A stretch of 64,000 nucleotides of DNA from Ceratobasidium sp. AG-K (GCA_037039685.1 JAWNGF010000005.1:2232001-2296000); one strand, 5' to 3'. Counted from the stretch's first letter, positions 1 through 11,922 are shown. The notes: generated from the letters alone by a model not told the origin. Program-made: numbers and translations.

Positions 1-574
1 AATGTGATGGAACAACGCTGGCATTTCCTTCCAACTCCGCATTCAATCACCCATACCGCTTCACGTGGTTACCCACGGTTTGCCCTCCTATTGGCCAGGC
101 GCTGGCTTAGCTTGAGAGGGTCATGCTGAGTCCTTATTCATTGGTCATTATAGACCCCAGAAACGAGAGTGATGCCCAGCCACCCCGAGGGAAAACACCG
201 AACGACGCGCAGGTAGCACAAAGGCCAGGAATTCGGACAAAATATACGTAGATGCGCAACTTACTACCTTGATTTATCTTAGAGTCTATTTAAGCCTCCC
301 ATTATCCCAGCGCGGGGATACGCAAAGCACTCGAACTACTTTGAGCCTTGGAGCTCGGTTCGAGTCAACCATAGCCACATGGCGGTGTGGTTAGGAACCC
401 TGAATGTCACGTGCAATAGATGACTCGCCAACTCATCGGGTTCATAAGGTACCGCGATCATCGACCTACCTCACCTGTTCTTCCCCCCCAACAATGATCC
501 CGCGAATATAGACATATTATCATCCAACAACTACTAGCTTACTACCAACCGTACGAACCGCACCGCTTATAATC
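1..574. other. intergenic, no gene seen
   Basis: No convincing coding region or RNA gene is visible. The stretch leads into the start codon of the plus-strand gene at 575 and presumably holds its promoter. Confidence 0.5.
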
Positions 575-1679
575 ATGTTTGGAGAGGACGACATCGATTC
601 GCCCCGTCTGTCTTCGCCCTGGGAGGCATTTTCCACGTCGCCATCACCCTGCCCTGGTCTGGCTTCTTCTCTATCGTCAAGTGTGAGCTCTTCCGACATC
701 GAGGCTGAGCTCGCTCGGCGATTGCACACCGAGGTTCCTCGGCTTGTGCCAGAGGTTGAAGAGGTAAGCCTCGTATGTCCACATGATCGACATCGGCTTA
801 ACAAGTTGTTGCCACTAGGGAAACGTGGAATACAAGTTAAAACTCTCCCCCTCTCCCGAACGCCTCACACGTCTCATCACCCAACTCAAATGGCGCCTGC
901 TCGAAGGAGGTGGCCAAGCACTTTATGAAATTGGTGTCGGTGACAACGGTCAACTCATCGGCTTGTCAAGGCACGAGATGGAAGGAAGCTTGGATGCACT
1001 GGAGAGAATGGCAGGTGAACTCGGCGCGACAGTGATGATTCTCCGTGAGATCGTCGTCCCTCAGGTTGCCACTGGGCGCGAAGGCCGAGCGAGAGGCGAT
1101 GCAGCTCTCGATGCCGACCCCAGTCTCCTCATGACCCCGGAGATCTCACGTCCGGCGTCGGCGTCCACATCTGGGTCCGGATCTGGCGACGACGAGCCCG
1201 AGGCGTTCTCGCTCGAGCTGGACACGGACGATTCCAGGCCAATCGCATGGACCGCCCAGGCTCAGCTCCCGAATCCAATCCACGTCGCCAAGTGGCCTAC
1301 CATGTCTGGCCGACGAGGGTCAAAGCAGGTCAAAAAAGCTGAGCACAAAAAGGTTCGACGTGCGGTCAAAAAGAGCGTCAATGCCGCCTTCGCAACCAAT
1401 ATGGGAACCTCTCCTATGTCGCGTTTGGATGTCTTGGATACTGCGGTCCCTGTCGCATTAGGGATCCCAGAGGTTGTCATCGAGGCGCCGTTGCCAAAAG
1501 CTGTGGTCGAACCGTCCTTGGCCGATCCGGACAATCTCTCAATCCCATTTGAACCCATGTCCAAGTCCTCAGACCCGCGCGATCCCAACGACGTTATCAT
1601 CGTCGAAGCACTCGTCGTGCGAAAGCTCGCGCTTGAAGAGGCCTTCCTGGACTTTGGCGGTTTTTCGGTGTTGGAATGA
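575..1679 (+). CDS. GTPBP1/2-like N-terminal domain protein (no GTPase domain)
   Basis: Two exons, 575-763 and 819-1679, are joined in phase 0 across a 55-nt GT-AG intron and give about 349 residues. The first part of exon 2, starting at EYKLKL and running through KWRLLEGG, YEIGV and DNGQLIGL to ILRE, matches the conserved N-terminal module that precedes the GTPase domain in translational GTPases of the GTPBP1/GTPBP2 family. The rest is low-complexity, acidic and basic, with a KKAEHKKVRRAVKK-type patch near residue 210. There is no P-loop (GxxxxGKS/T), no DxxG and no NKxD before the stop, so this protein cannot bind GTP in the usual way. It could be a stand-alone partner, a truncated paralogue, or a gene whose catalytic half was lost. 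The start was chosen because it is the first ATG and gives an open exon 1 that splices cleanly. Confidence 0.65.
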
Positions 1680-2611
1680 GCCCAACGGCGTGGGGGGCAA
1701 ATCCTTTCTCTTAACCAAACCATCTCGCAAACTAAATTACGTCTCGTTTTGTTGTAGTACCTCGTCGCTTTCATCCTTCATTTATATCTTACTGGGAGCC
1801 TGGTCCTTTTTCCGCTGGCGGCGTGTCTGTATCGATTACGTTTGCTTATCTTTTCGTTTTCGATTGCGTACTAGGTATCAAGTAATGTTATACGTTTACT
1901 GGTCCCTCCAATCACTATGCTGCACGACCCATAAGCTGTGATTCAACAAATGCGTGCCAAGGGACCAAACAATCGTGGTCACGGCCCAAATCTTGGGACG
2001 GCGAAATCCAATCATTGGGTTTTACTTGCGATCAATGTAGGCCGGACATCGATATAGAGGACCAGCCGAAGGAAAGGCAGCTAGAGAACTTCTCACCGTT
2101 GGGTTCATTCTATAATTTACTTTAAAGTTCAGGTGAAGACGCGCCAGGCGGTCAACGCATATACCGGACGTCTTACTACTCCTGCTAATTACCCGCCTCG
2201 TGGTGCGAAGAGTAGATACATCCACATGCATCAGCCCGTTCTGCTCCTTTTTTTAGTTCATCTCTGGCGAGTACGCTTCTCGAGACCTCCCAAGCCTTAT
2301 ATCCCAAGGAGAAGGCACATTTCTCCGAAGAAGTCGGGAGGAGTGAGATACAAGATAAGCTCTGAGACGAGGATAGAATCCTGGAAGTAGGGAGACATCA
2401 ATTTCGTAGATACATGCTCGAGAATTGTACCAAAAAAAGGGAAATGCCCTGGTATACAAGTAACGTGAACGAGGGAGAAGGTGGAAGGCTAGATTGAACT
2501 GTCCAAGTATAGAAATGTTATCACAAGTTTTTGGATATTCAGTAGCCTCGGCCGTGGATCGCCCAAATTAATAGAACGGGATGCTAGGATAAGAGCCCTC
2601 CAAGCTGCATC
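1680..2611. other. intergenic between convergent genes
   Basis: This is the 3' flank shared by the plus-strand gene ending at 1679 and the minus-strand gene ending at 2612. Short open frames are present, but none has splice signals or protein features I can support. Confidence 0.4.
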
Positions 2612-3327
2612 CTAGTTTCGCACCAACCCTCGCATAACTCGCGAACGTATGACGTTTTTGTATGCAACCTTTTCGACGCACAATGATCCAGCAGGCTCGT
2701 ATCCAGTCCGGCACGACTTGACTTCACACTTGCCTCTGACACAGCTAACCTCGCCAACGTGAGGAACGGCACTGCAGTCCCGCCCAGTATATGCATCCGC
2801 TTCGTCGTCCTCGGGTCCGACGCAGCCACCACACGAGTCGAGCGTGGTAAGCACGTTGATGCACTCGGAACCTCCCATGCTGCTCCATACGTCGCAGAAC
2901 TTCATCCCGGGTCCTGAGCATATGGACGAAGGACCGAGGACGGGTTGTGCTCGTCTAGAAGGCTGAGGAGCCAGTGTGCACTCCGCTGCACCCTGCTCAA
3001 GGTATTAGCCTGGAGTATATGCGAACGAAAGAGTGGGATACCTCTCCGGAAGTGTAGCCGCGTGGACAAGGCTGGCAAGTAAATAGGTAACCCGGACTGA
3101 ATGTGCCAGCCGTGCATTTGCTGCAAAAGACATTTGGATCGCTGGATGAGGCGCCGTTGTATCCATAACCGGGCGGACAACTGGCGCGTGCCACTAAATG
3201 CGAGTCGCCGGTCTCACTGCAAATAAATGAGCAAGGATAGAAAATAAAGTGAATGGGCTTACACGCTGCGCGCCGCGGCAGGGAAAGCAGGAAGACAGAT
3301 TAAAGTGGCAATGGTGAGGTGTCGCAT
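2612..3327 (-). CDS. CPL1-like cysteine-rich secreted protein, copy 1
   Basis: Three exons (3263-3327, 3042-3216, 2612-2992) join in frame to give 206 residues. The N-terminus is a hydrophobic signal peptide (MRHLTIATLICLPA...). The middle exon has a spaced cysteine module (SCPPGYGYNG, CSKCTAGTF, CQPCPRGYTSG). The last exon carries the conserved C-terminal domain of the fungal CPL1-like family: GSECINV, LDSCGGCVG, GRDCSAVPHVGEVSCV, GKCEVKSC and GYEPAGSLCV. Proteins of this type are secreted, disulphide-rich and common in Basidiomycota; Cryptococcus Cpl1 is the named example. The biochemical role here is unknown. A paralogue lies just upstream on the same strand (4277-5152). Introns are 46 and 49 nt with normal GT-AG ends. 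Confidence 0.75.
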
Positions 3328-4276
3328 GCTTGCCAGAGCAGAACGCGCAGAGCCGAGGTGTCACGGGTGTGGGTAGAGACAGTCCGAGGGGCAGACCTCG
3401 GAGTGCCTCTCATTTATGGCGTGGTCGTTGGTCCGGTCCAGATTCCTCGTCCCTGCCAATATCTGGCTCTATTGCTTCCCCGGTGGTGTAGAAAAAAAAT
3501 GAGGCTGTCCCATAAGTTGGTCGAGGCCATTGGGGCCGATTTTTCCTTTTTAGTCAAGATAAGAATCCACTGAGGCAGACGCTCGTCATGGCAAGTAGAA
3601 TCAACCAATTTAGAGGCACAATTATTTGTCTAGTCATATACTTAGCGATGCGTCGAAGCTTGTAGAAATGGTAAGCATTCGCCTAGAGATGGATCAGTAA
3701 CTATGAGGGATGGAGCCACGTTACAGGCCATTTGAAGAATTGGACCGAGATGCAGTACGCAACAAATCGATACAAGCAAGCCACGTTACATGACCGATCG
3801 ACCGAAAGCTCGAGCAAACCAGCCAAATAAATTATATAGTAAACGTATCAACATGCGATAGTCTAGTAGCTACCGAAAGAATCTAGTTAGACCTTCTTCG
3901 GGTAATAAATGACCGAGTTAGAAATAAAAAGAATCTACATGTATGCCTGTACAGTTTTGTAACAAGCAATCGAACTTGAAAAGTTTGGTTCACGCCAGAG
4001 TTCTTGCAAGAGGTTGGCGTTGCTTTTCAGGCCCTGTAGAAGACCACCAAGCGCAGAAAATTACGCATATATGGAGCATACCGCGTCCCACAACAGGTTT
4101 TGTACGAGAAAGAATGTAGTGTATTATTATCACAAAAAAGACAATACAGTATCGAAACGAAAATATCTAGAGTCCGGAGTAAACGAAGTAAGTGCAACCC
4201 ACAACTACAGTAACGACAGATCAGTTCATCGAGCGTTCGGTCACGGTGACAGGTAAAACACCAAAATCAATTGTCT
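3328..4276. other. intergenic between the two CPL1-like genes
   Basis: No coding signal is seen. It holds the promoter of the CPL1-like gene at 2612-3327 and the 3' flank of the one at 4277-5152. Confidence 0.4.
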
Positions 4277-5152
4277 CTAGAACGAGTCATGACGAGCGTG
4301 CGACCTCTTCATGACCCGCGAATGAATACGCCCGGCTGACTCGACACATAATGAACCCGAGGGCTCGTACCCAGCACGGCACGAGTTGACGTGGCATTTG
4401 CCTTGGACGCAACTAACCTTGTCGACATGGGGAATGGTACTGCAGTCTTGACCGGCGTATTCGCTCGAGTTGTCTCCCTCGGGTCCGACGCAACCGCCAC
4501 AGGAGTCGAGGGTAGTCAAGACATTAATGCATTCGGAACCGCTCCTGCCAGACCAGATGTTGCACTGCTTCATACCCGGGCCGGAGCACAAGGATCGGGC
4601 ACGCGCGGGGTTCTGAGGGCGTCCCGATGGCTCAGGCGTGCAAGAACCGGATCCAGCACTGGAGGTGTAACGATCTGGGCAATTCGTGCAGCTAGTATCC
4701 CCAGCAGCTGCGTAGGTTCCTGCCGGGCAGATTTCGCACTGGCCGTTTGTTTTGTACCGGTTAACCTGCAGAGCACCTTGGAGTGCACGCGGTGGAGCCC
4801 TAGAGGCATGTTAGACAATAGCAGAATGTTGAGTGTGAGTACGAACAGCAGTAGAGGTGAAGCCTGTGCGACAATTGTAGCAGACGCCATTACTGGCGAA
4901 TGTGTCGGCAGCGCATGGGGAACAGCAGTATTTCGCCTGTTCGACGCCTGGCCGGCGGGGCAGACCTCGCACGCGTTGCCATTGGTGGAGCCGCTCGGGG
5001 AGATGTAGCCAACATTGCAATCACAAGAGGATGAACCTCCGATTCGGTAGGTAGAGTGCCGTTGCTGTCCAGCGCTCGACCAGGATCGCAGGTTCTATCT
5101 GCACTGACGCAAACAGCGAAGATGGCAAAAATAGCAACGCTAAGGAGGCGCA
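4277..5152 (-). CDS. CPL1-like cysteine-rich secreted protein, copy 2 (frame disrupted)
   Basis: A paralogue of the neighbouring gene. It has a signal peptide (MRLLSVAIFAIFAV...), cysteine modules (CDCNVGYISPSG, NACEVCPAG, CAADTF, CYNCRTGFTS, CEICPAGTY, CTNCPDRYTS) and an intact C-terminal CPL1-like domain (SECINV, LDSCGGCVG, QDCSTIPHV, VSCV, GYEPSGSLCV). The domain pieces lie in different frames. Changes of frame are needed near 5035, near 4950 and near 4765. A plausible 47-nt intron (about 4821-4867) explains one boundary, but the others have no usable splice sites. Either small indels have broken the gene or the assembly has base errors. The final exon (4277-4612 or so) is clean. Family assignment is firm; gene integrity is doubtful. 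Confidence 0.55.
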
Positions 5153-5848
5153 TGGCTACAGGCGTGGTGGTACGAACGAAAGGAGTGAAGTTACAGACCG
5201 GGACCAAGGCTCAGACATCGGTTCGAAGAAAAAAACCTTTTATATATCACTGATCAAAGGTCCTGTTTGTTCCTGTCATATCAAATAACGGCTCGGTCGC
5301 TTCGATATCCCCGCATCGGATACATTTCCGAGTGACAGGAATGGCAACTCACGCAGCAGCCAAGACAGCTGGGCCTGGGTCTTACTATTCTTGTAAGATA
5401 AGAAAGACGCGCATCAAGGTACGTGATCGGTAGCTATCAAGTTTTGTACATGTGAATAACACTACAAACGCATAATGTTCAAGCAAATGTCGGTCCGAGC
5501 GGAAAAAAAAAAACAGCAGCGGGGGCTAAATATACACATAATCGGGCGAATAAATCCCTGTCGTAGTGACATACTGTGTTGTGTTCCCGCGTCGTTGGTG
5601 TGCCTCTCCGGTACTGGGCACGCGATAGAGGAGCTGGAGGGTTGTGGGACAGTAAAGTTGGTTTGGAATATAACTATCGGGGCGTTCGGACACTGATAGC
5701 CAATTGCCTTCACATCTCAGTAGTTATTTGGGGGGTTGGAGTCGTGCAGGAGATCGCGAGCGCTGAGGAATAGCATTGGGGCAGGCTCGGCAGAGGTGCA
5801 GGAACAGCACAGTTTGGTTTAAATATTATTCTATTGGGATGTCGAAAC
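5153..5848. other. intergenic up to assembly gap
   Basis: Nothing recognisable is present. The 5' flank of the CPL1-like gene is at the left end, and the stretch ends at the run of N. Confidence 0.35.
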
Positions 5849-5948
5849 NNNNNNNNNNNNNNNNNNNNNNNNNNNNNNNNNNNNNNNNNNNNNNNNNNNN
5901 NNNNNNNNNNNNNNNNNNNNNNNNNNNNNNNNNNNNNNNNNNNNNNNN
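5849..5948. other. assembly gap (100 N)
   Basis: Exactly 100 N, the usual placeholder for a scaffold gap of unknown length. The transcription-factor gene to its right is transcribed towards it, so its 3' end may be hidden here. Confidence 0.98.
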
Positions 5949-6010
5949 TGAATAGGCCATGCTATATGCTGACTCTGCACATCGTGCAACAACCTGCATA
6001 ACCTAAACCG

Positions 6011-7827
6011 CTAATGATTCAGACGTCCTCGGCAAACCGAACGGTCGTCCTCCCTATCCAGAACCGGATTGATACCGCCGATCTCCGTCTCCAACTCCTG
6101 TATAACCCTTTTATCGGTACAAATCTCGAAATCTTCTCGCAGGCCGTTTATACGAGCCAACATGATAATAAGGCGGTCTGGGACACCAGTCATCCATTGG
6201 AAACCAAGGTGGTCTTCGACATGAAGCATCGACTCGGTAACGCTGGGCGTGAAATCCGTGTTGTAGCGGAAGAACATGGGTCGGTTCATGAAGATACTAA
6301 GCAAGATATCGGTGGTAGAGTAAGACCGCAGGTTGATGTCGGGGTTTAGAAGCAAGCTCGGCAAATGGACGAGTTTCTCTGGAGGGTCTGGGCAAACACA
6401 ACGAAAAGTGGGTGCTGCAACTTGCATCACTGACACAACCGCAGATAGGTGTGTAGCTTTAAGAGACAAGGCAATTAACTGGGGATGATAAGTCAAAGCA
6501 TTTATGACCAACGTGGTAGTAGCCTCTTACCTCATGTGTGTTATCAAATGTTCCTGCTGGATCGAGCGGGGTCACGCGTCCTCCAGAGCTTCTTGTTGAG
6601 TCGGCCAGTCGGTAACCGTTAAACATGTGGTTCTTGAAAGCTACAATAGTCTGCATTTGGTTGATATCGTATGCGGTATTCCGTGCAAGCGCTCGACCAA
6701 TGTGAGAGAGTGTCATAAGTTTCCAACGCGCGGTGTCTGAGTGCTTATACATTTCTAAGACATGATTTCTACCTGCGGTCGCTACTCGCAGTGGTTGAAA
6801 CGCCATACGACTAATCCATAGTGCATCTACCCAGGTCCTTAGATAGTTTGAACGCCCCGTAGGTGGACACTCACTTACAACATTCCAAATATATATGCCA
6901 ATGCATTGCTCTCAACGGTACGATCCAAATTCAATGCTTCAACCATAAAATTCTTGGTTTCCATATCCCCTGGGTGGCTGGTATCGATTTCGGCGATATA
7001 CAGCCCCACGTCATCGCTCCTTGAGAGAATTGGTGGTTGAGTATCGTTGGCAAGTGAAAGGGCTCGCTTAGTTTCGCCAAGTGGGAAATTGTGTTCATCC
7101 CCAGGTTGCGCGAGGCTAAGCAATGCGCTAAAGAGACCGGCTTGCCCAGGGGTCATGTGTCGAATAAGAGGTACCGCGAGCGATGGGAAAGAAGATCCTG
7201 GATCGAGGCCACCGCGACGCAGGTCGGGGGCTTCATATGTCGGCGCCGAGCTCGATTGGCTGGGGGACTCCGGGTAGCCGACAAAATGAGAAAGGTGGTC
7301 AGAGAAGACGTTGGAAGGCAGCGGCTCTGCGAGATCATGGGGCATTCCAAGAAGGGCAGGATCGGGCCAGGCTTCAGGAGGTAAACTAGGAAGGAAATTG
7401 CCGAAGATGGATATCATCTCCCCACCACCAAGTATGTCCTGGGCCGGAGGTGAAAACGCCCCAGTAGTATCCAGGATATGGAGTGCATTGGCTTCGTTGG
7501 CGACGGAACGCAGGGAATAACCGAGCCGGCGGTTGAGGCAATGGGATGATCGACAACCCGTGGGGGACTTAGACGCGAGTCCGACACAGCGCGGAGTGAG
7601 CGTGAAGCATTGTTGAACACCGGTTCGCGAGTCGCGCTTCTAGTTATTGTGGGGTATCCCCCGCACTTAATTCCTGCCTGGGTACACCGCCTACACCTTG
7701 GTCGAGATTCATCGCATTTTTTCTGCCTGAAGATTCGCAGTTTTCATGAATATTCGAGATACAGGTTTTATCAGAATACGAACCTAACCCAACAGTTTGA
7801 ACACCCTGGCTCATGAGAAAGTAGCAT
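6011..7827 (-). CDS. Zn(II)2Cys6 fungal transcription factor with Fungal_trans_2-type domain
   Basis: The start at 7827 gives MLLSHEPG directly followed by a zinc binuclear cluster. The cluster is split by a 56-nt intron and reads C-x2-C-x6-C-x6-C-x2-C-x6-C (GCSNCWV / RQKKCDESRPRCRRC...GIKC), which fits a DNA-binding domain. Downstream exons (about 6875-7480, 6530-6806, 6011-6500) carry MTPGQAGLFSALLSL, RWKLMTLSHIGRAL and LRSYSTTDILLSIFMNRPMFFRY, then GFQWMTGVPDRLIIMLARINGLRED. These are hallmarks of the C-terminal regulatory domain in this basidiomycete regulator family. It would act in the nucleus; the target is unknown. Near 7540 the coding frame switches without a clear intron, so a small indel is possible. 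The 3' end approaches the assembly gap and may be incomplete. Confidence 0.75.
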
Positions 7828-8040
7828 TCGATGGTTGAAACGAAAGAGTTTGTTCCTGTCATGGCGGCAGTTGAAATGGTGTATCACGTGATACCTTGAC
7901 AACTGGGAGTTGCGGTAAATGCGCAACCGGAAGATCCCAATGGCACTCGCTGCGATGGTTACAGTACGGTAGCGTTGGCGAACTCCACATCTTGAGATTA
8001 AGTTTTATTAGGTTGTGCTCAATTCACATGATATACTTGA

Positions 8041-9173
8041 TCAAATCTCGCCTTCCGTTGGCGGCTCGGGAGGAAGGCGTCCTTCCAACCCTCCCGCGAG
8101 CGAGACAACAGTCCCGGTCACATGAGCTGACACTTTTGAGGACGCTAGTATTACAACTTGGCTAGCTACGTCTTTTGTAGTAGCAATTCTATTCAAAGGT
8201 GTGCTATGGAAGTGATCAGCAATGAGTAAATACGGCTTAAAAGCGTAGCTTACACAGCAAGCGTGCGTTTCATCAGCACCTTGTTCTCGGATAACGGCTT
8301 GCAATTAGCCATAGGAGTATCAACCCATCCTGGTGCAACGGCATTGACCCTTCCAGCCGGTGCTATTTTCGTTATCTCGTACTTGAGGGTGCGAACAAAA
8401 CCAACATGCAGTGCGGACTTGGCACAAGCATAGTCTATATGGAGGGTGTTCGCGACCATTTGTGGAGTATTATGTTGTGCGCAAACGTAGATACGCATTT
8501 ACTCACCGATATGACCCTCCTCGCCAAACTCTCCCGAGCTGCTGCCTATGACAACGACCGCCACTTTTGACATGTCCGGCCCATAGTTCGATCGCGGAGA
8601 ACGAAGATTCCTCAGGAATTCTCGAGCGACAAGAAAGGAGCCTACACAAAAGCTCAGTCTACTGATTGGTGTGGCGAAATAAAGCTAGGATACCCGTGAG
8701 GTTCACCGATACACATTGAGCCCATTGAGAGAGCCCCATGTCCACTAGATCTATATCATCAGGCGCGAAGATCCCATGGTTCACTGGGCGAAGTATCCAA
8801 TTTTAACAAACTTCGACAGTACAAAAAGCGCTTACATATAAGGACTTGCACCTCCTGACTCCACGCTTCGCCCGCGAGTTTGAATAGTGTTCTTACCTTT
8901 ACCTCGTCCGTCACGTCCGCTTGTACTATGCGAAGTCTATTGCAGGTTCCCAGAGCAGATTCAAGCGGCCCGGGCCTACTGTTGAAATGGCCTGTTACTC
9001 GAGCGCCGTGTTCTTTGTGGTTGCAGAATTATTATATAATGTCGTGCCTCAGCACAGACCTAGCAGACCCTGGTACAGAAACACGAACCGAGGAAGAGTT
9101 GCGTAATGGCAAACCCGATTCCGCCAGAAGCTCCTGTCACTAGAACGTGAACATCTTTGAATCCAAGATCCAT
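8041..9173 (-). CDS. short-chain dehydrogenase/reductase (SDR), copy 1
   Basis: Six exons (9089-9173, 8836-9012, 8694-8783, 8507-8641, 8254-8434, 8041-8203) join with correct phases to give 276 residues. Exon 1 holds the Rossmann cofactor loop VLVTGASGGIGFAI. Later exons hold ADVTDE, NHGIFAPDD, VNLTG (the N of the SDR tetrad region), KVAVVVIGSSSGEFGE (the catalytic Ser region), YACAK (the YxxxK catalytic pair) and AVAPGWVDTPM. The end has HVTGTVVSLAGGLEGR. It is a cytosolic NAD(P)-dependent oxidoreductase by family; the substrate cannot be read from sequence. A diverged paralogue with the same exon plan lies at 15616-16700, so the pair flanks the first RlpA block. Confidence 0.8.
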
Positions 9174-9487
9174 CTCTGGTGAGTTGGGAGGTGAAGGCCG
9201 CTGGTTGTAAGCTAGCCGCGAGGCCCAAGTGACCAACACGAGGCAAACATCACGTGCCTGTTAGCTTTCGGTTTACTGGGGCTCTGAACAGCAAACTGGC
9301 GTTGAACCTTGAAGTTATAATGCAACCCCTCCCAAATCTAGTATCTGGCTAGGATAGTAGGTAGAGTTCATCCTCCTCGCTGACAAACCGAATCATTTGT
9401 TTCGGTTCCACTACGACGAGACGCCGAAATGACAGTCCTTTACTTTAGACCCCTGGGGGTTCGTCACCAAAATCCTCTGACGCTAAC

Positions 9488-9604
9488 GAGCGCCGGTTTG
9501 CTCATACGTGCTCGCTTGGGTAAAGGAGCACTCAGGAGCACCCGAGTGGCTGTGCAATTGGTGCTCCTATACCCAAGCGAGCACGCACAAGCAAATTGGC
9601 GCTC
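9488..9604. repeat. long imperfect hairpin, MITE-like
   Basis: Two 44-nt arms (9488-9531 and 9561-9604) are inverted copies differing at only a handful of positions, separated by a 29-nt spacer. The arms share GTGCTCGCTTGGGTA. No transposase is near and no clear target-site duplication flanks it, so it is either a tiny non-autonomous element or a stem-loop of other origin. Confidence 0.6.
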
Positions 9605-10458
9605 ACAAGCCAAAAGAGAACCAACGGATTTGCTTGAGTTGGTGTAGTAGGCGCCCGGTCCCGGGGTCTCTGACCTCCACCAGCTATAGAATTCCCTTGG
9701 CCTCTCCATCGGGCTAAGTACCAGCAAGACAAGGTCAACGGTATGAGAAAATGCGGAGAATGATCTTTATTAGAATTGCTTAGCAAGTTTGACACGTATA
9801 TCGTGTAGATACCAAATTATAAATATACGCATGCGTCGTCCGTCTGGCGGGATGGGAAGAGTCAAATGCTAAAATTTCAGCACCTTTTGGTTCGTGAATA
9901 CAAAACCTGCCAGACTCGTGAGCATAGGAACTTCCAGCTCTTGTCGTCGTGGTTCACACGCCATATCAAACCCACCCCCGTTGATTCTTCCGTGATTAAA
10001 TGCGCTCGAGGAAACGAAGAATTTCAAAAAATCTATGAGAGAATTCAAGCAATCTGGCTAAGGTTAGGATGTGCTGGGAATCGGATACCCTGTATCGCAT
10101 ACCTGGTTGATAGCAACATAGGTTAATATGTCCTTAGTTTAAGTGGGAACCCAAACCAAGGGGCATTAGTAGAGAGTGACGATAATCAATCTTGCCTGAG
10201 GAGCCAATAGGGCATATGATAACTTGTTAAGTTACGAATACCGCGGCGAACGTCGCACAATCTAGGTATTGGATTGGTGGCTTTCACGGAATTTGAAGCC
10301 TAACTTAGAGGCGTGGCTATACCTATGTTGGAACGAATTCTATTCTATTGAAAACCAAGGACACTGTGCATATGTATAGACAATCGAAGGCATAGGGGCT
10401 AGCTAGCATAGTAGAGTAATAGCGCACATGGAGTTAGCTCGCCGCTCGGATCCCGCCT
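9605..10458. repeat. 3' flank of RlpA copy 1, repeated in the other units
   Basis: No gene is supported. From about 9960 to 10450 the sequence matches, with many differences, the flanks at about 12130-12640 and 25070-25570 (shared runs such as TTCCGTGATTAAA and CACTGTGCATA). It therefore belongs to a duplicated RlpA gene unit rather than being unique spacer. Confidence 0.5.
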
Positions 10459-11181
10459 CTAGTTGAACTTCCACGACACACCCTGCAGCTTGCCAGTGCC
10501 TGAGTAGGGGTGAAAGTCCGGTTAATATTTTCTAGACACGAGACACAACGCTCTAGGACTCACCAAGAGGAGCGAACTGCTGGAACGCAGCCGGCGAAAG
10601 ATCGATGTCGTTGTAGCCGCAGGCGTAACAGCGGTCCACGATCCCGACCTTGATGGTCTTGCCTCCCCAGCTCACGTTCGCCGTCTTGCCAGCGCAGGCT
10701 TGGCTGTGGTTCGGGTTGGCGTCTGTAGAGTCCAGTGCGTTAGTGTCTTATCTGCAAGCTAGGAAGCTAAGCTTGAGGCACGAGCGGTCACTCACCGACC
10801 ATCATCTCCTGGAAGAGGCTGGTGCCGATGGCAGCAACCCACTCGTAGTCCTGGTTCTGCCATCCGCAGGCACCGAGACCGACTGAGGGGTTGTCTGAAA
10901 CACGTGTAGTAGGTCAGCATGAGCCGCAACAAATCCGTAGCCCCGGTTCGAATTCGAGTTCGACAACTTACAGTAGGTAGCCTATCAAGCCGAATGTGTC
11001 AGATACTACTCAGGTTCGTACTTGGATAGAGGCATGCACTCACCCAGCCATTGTGGACGTCGTAGGGAGCGCGAGTAGCCAGATCACTGGATGCAGTGGC
11101 CTCGACGGGAGCAGCGGCGGCGGAAGAGGCGAATCCGAGAGCGGAAACGAGGACGATAGAGAGCTTGGTGAAGGCGTGCAT
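10459..11181 (-). CDS. RlpA-like double-psi beta-barrel secreted protein, copy 1
   Basis: Five exons (11044-11181, 10972-10981, 10796-10894, 10564-10722, 10459-10499) give 148 residues. Exon 1 encodes a signal peptide (MHAFTKLSIVLVSALGFASS, then a run of Ala) and a short propeptide-like stretch. The mature part is a single double-psi beta-barrel domain of the RlpA/barwin/expansin type: ATYYNPSVGLGACGW, then GKTIKVGIVDRCYACGYNDIDLS with the conserved Asp and Cys residues, AAFQQF, and a C-terminal VSWKFN. Such proteins are small, secreted and often expressed on hosts by Rhizoctonia-like fungi; cell-wall or effector roles have been proposed for relatives. Exon 2 is only 10 nt and supplies the ATYY codons across two introns. 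Minus-strand copies 1, 2, 4 and 5 share related upstream DNA. Confidence 0.85.
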
Positions 11182-11922
11182 GGTGAGTTGAGTGAGAGTG
11201 AGAGTAGCTGAGCTGAGGCGAATGCTGATGATCAGTTGGAGGTGCTGCTCTTCGTCCTTGACAGCTGCTCTACTTATACTGTTTCCAACAGATATGTTGT
11301 CATTTAGTGGGATACTAGTCGCCTCCCTCTACCTCATCGGCTACTCTTACTGCCTGACTTGGCGGAACAGTCGAATGATGCTTGCCCAGACCATGCATCA
11401 GGTTCTCCAAGGTCGCTTGGTGAGTGCAAGTCGGTGTCAGTCATTGGCGGCATGATAACAATGGTATGCGTGCCAGTCCATGTACCGTCCATGGGCATCC
11501 CATGCGCTTGTGGGTTCTGAGGCCGACAAGAAGCAGTCTGCAAACATTAACAAGCCATCAAGCGGAGTGCTTCCAACGACGATTGTTTGCGCTTATAGCT
11601 TCCCGCTCATGCGACAGCGGAGCTTTTTGGCCGGTAAGAGATATTGTAAACAGGCGAGCCGAGGATACATATCCCGGGTGATGAATTTGCAATTGTTTGG
11701 TTATGCCGGCCAATATTCCCAAACTTAACGGAAAGGAGTTTTGATGCGCCGCCTAAGGGTTCCGGCGGTCATATCGGAGATGATGAAGTAATTAATTGAC
11801 AGAATGAATCCCCTCTCCGGATCCGAGCATAGACACTGGTCGGTACCTATGACCACAACTGTCGTTGTTGTCATGCCCGGTCCAGTTATCGGCGGAGGAA
11901 AGCTTGAGCTGGTGCAAAGCTA
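11182..11922. promoter_or_regulatory. upstream region type A of RlpA copy 1
   Basis: No gene is supported. Blocks of this flank recur upstream of copies 2 (13370-13990), 4 (24183-24790) and 5 (26296-26990), for example GATGAATTTGCAA followed by a GCGCCGC-containing segment. I infer a shared duplicated promoter/upstream region. Confidence 0.5.

Noticed and set aside
10650..10886. Plus-strand frames across the RlpA genes (also at 12885, 14816, 23699, 25812, 27751)
   Set aside because: They recur only because the six genes are duplicated; they are antisense to or out of frame with the true exons.
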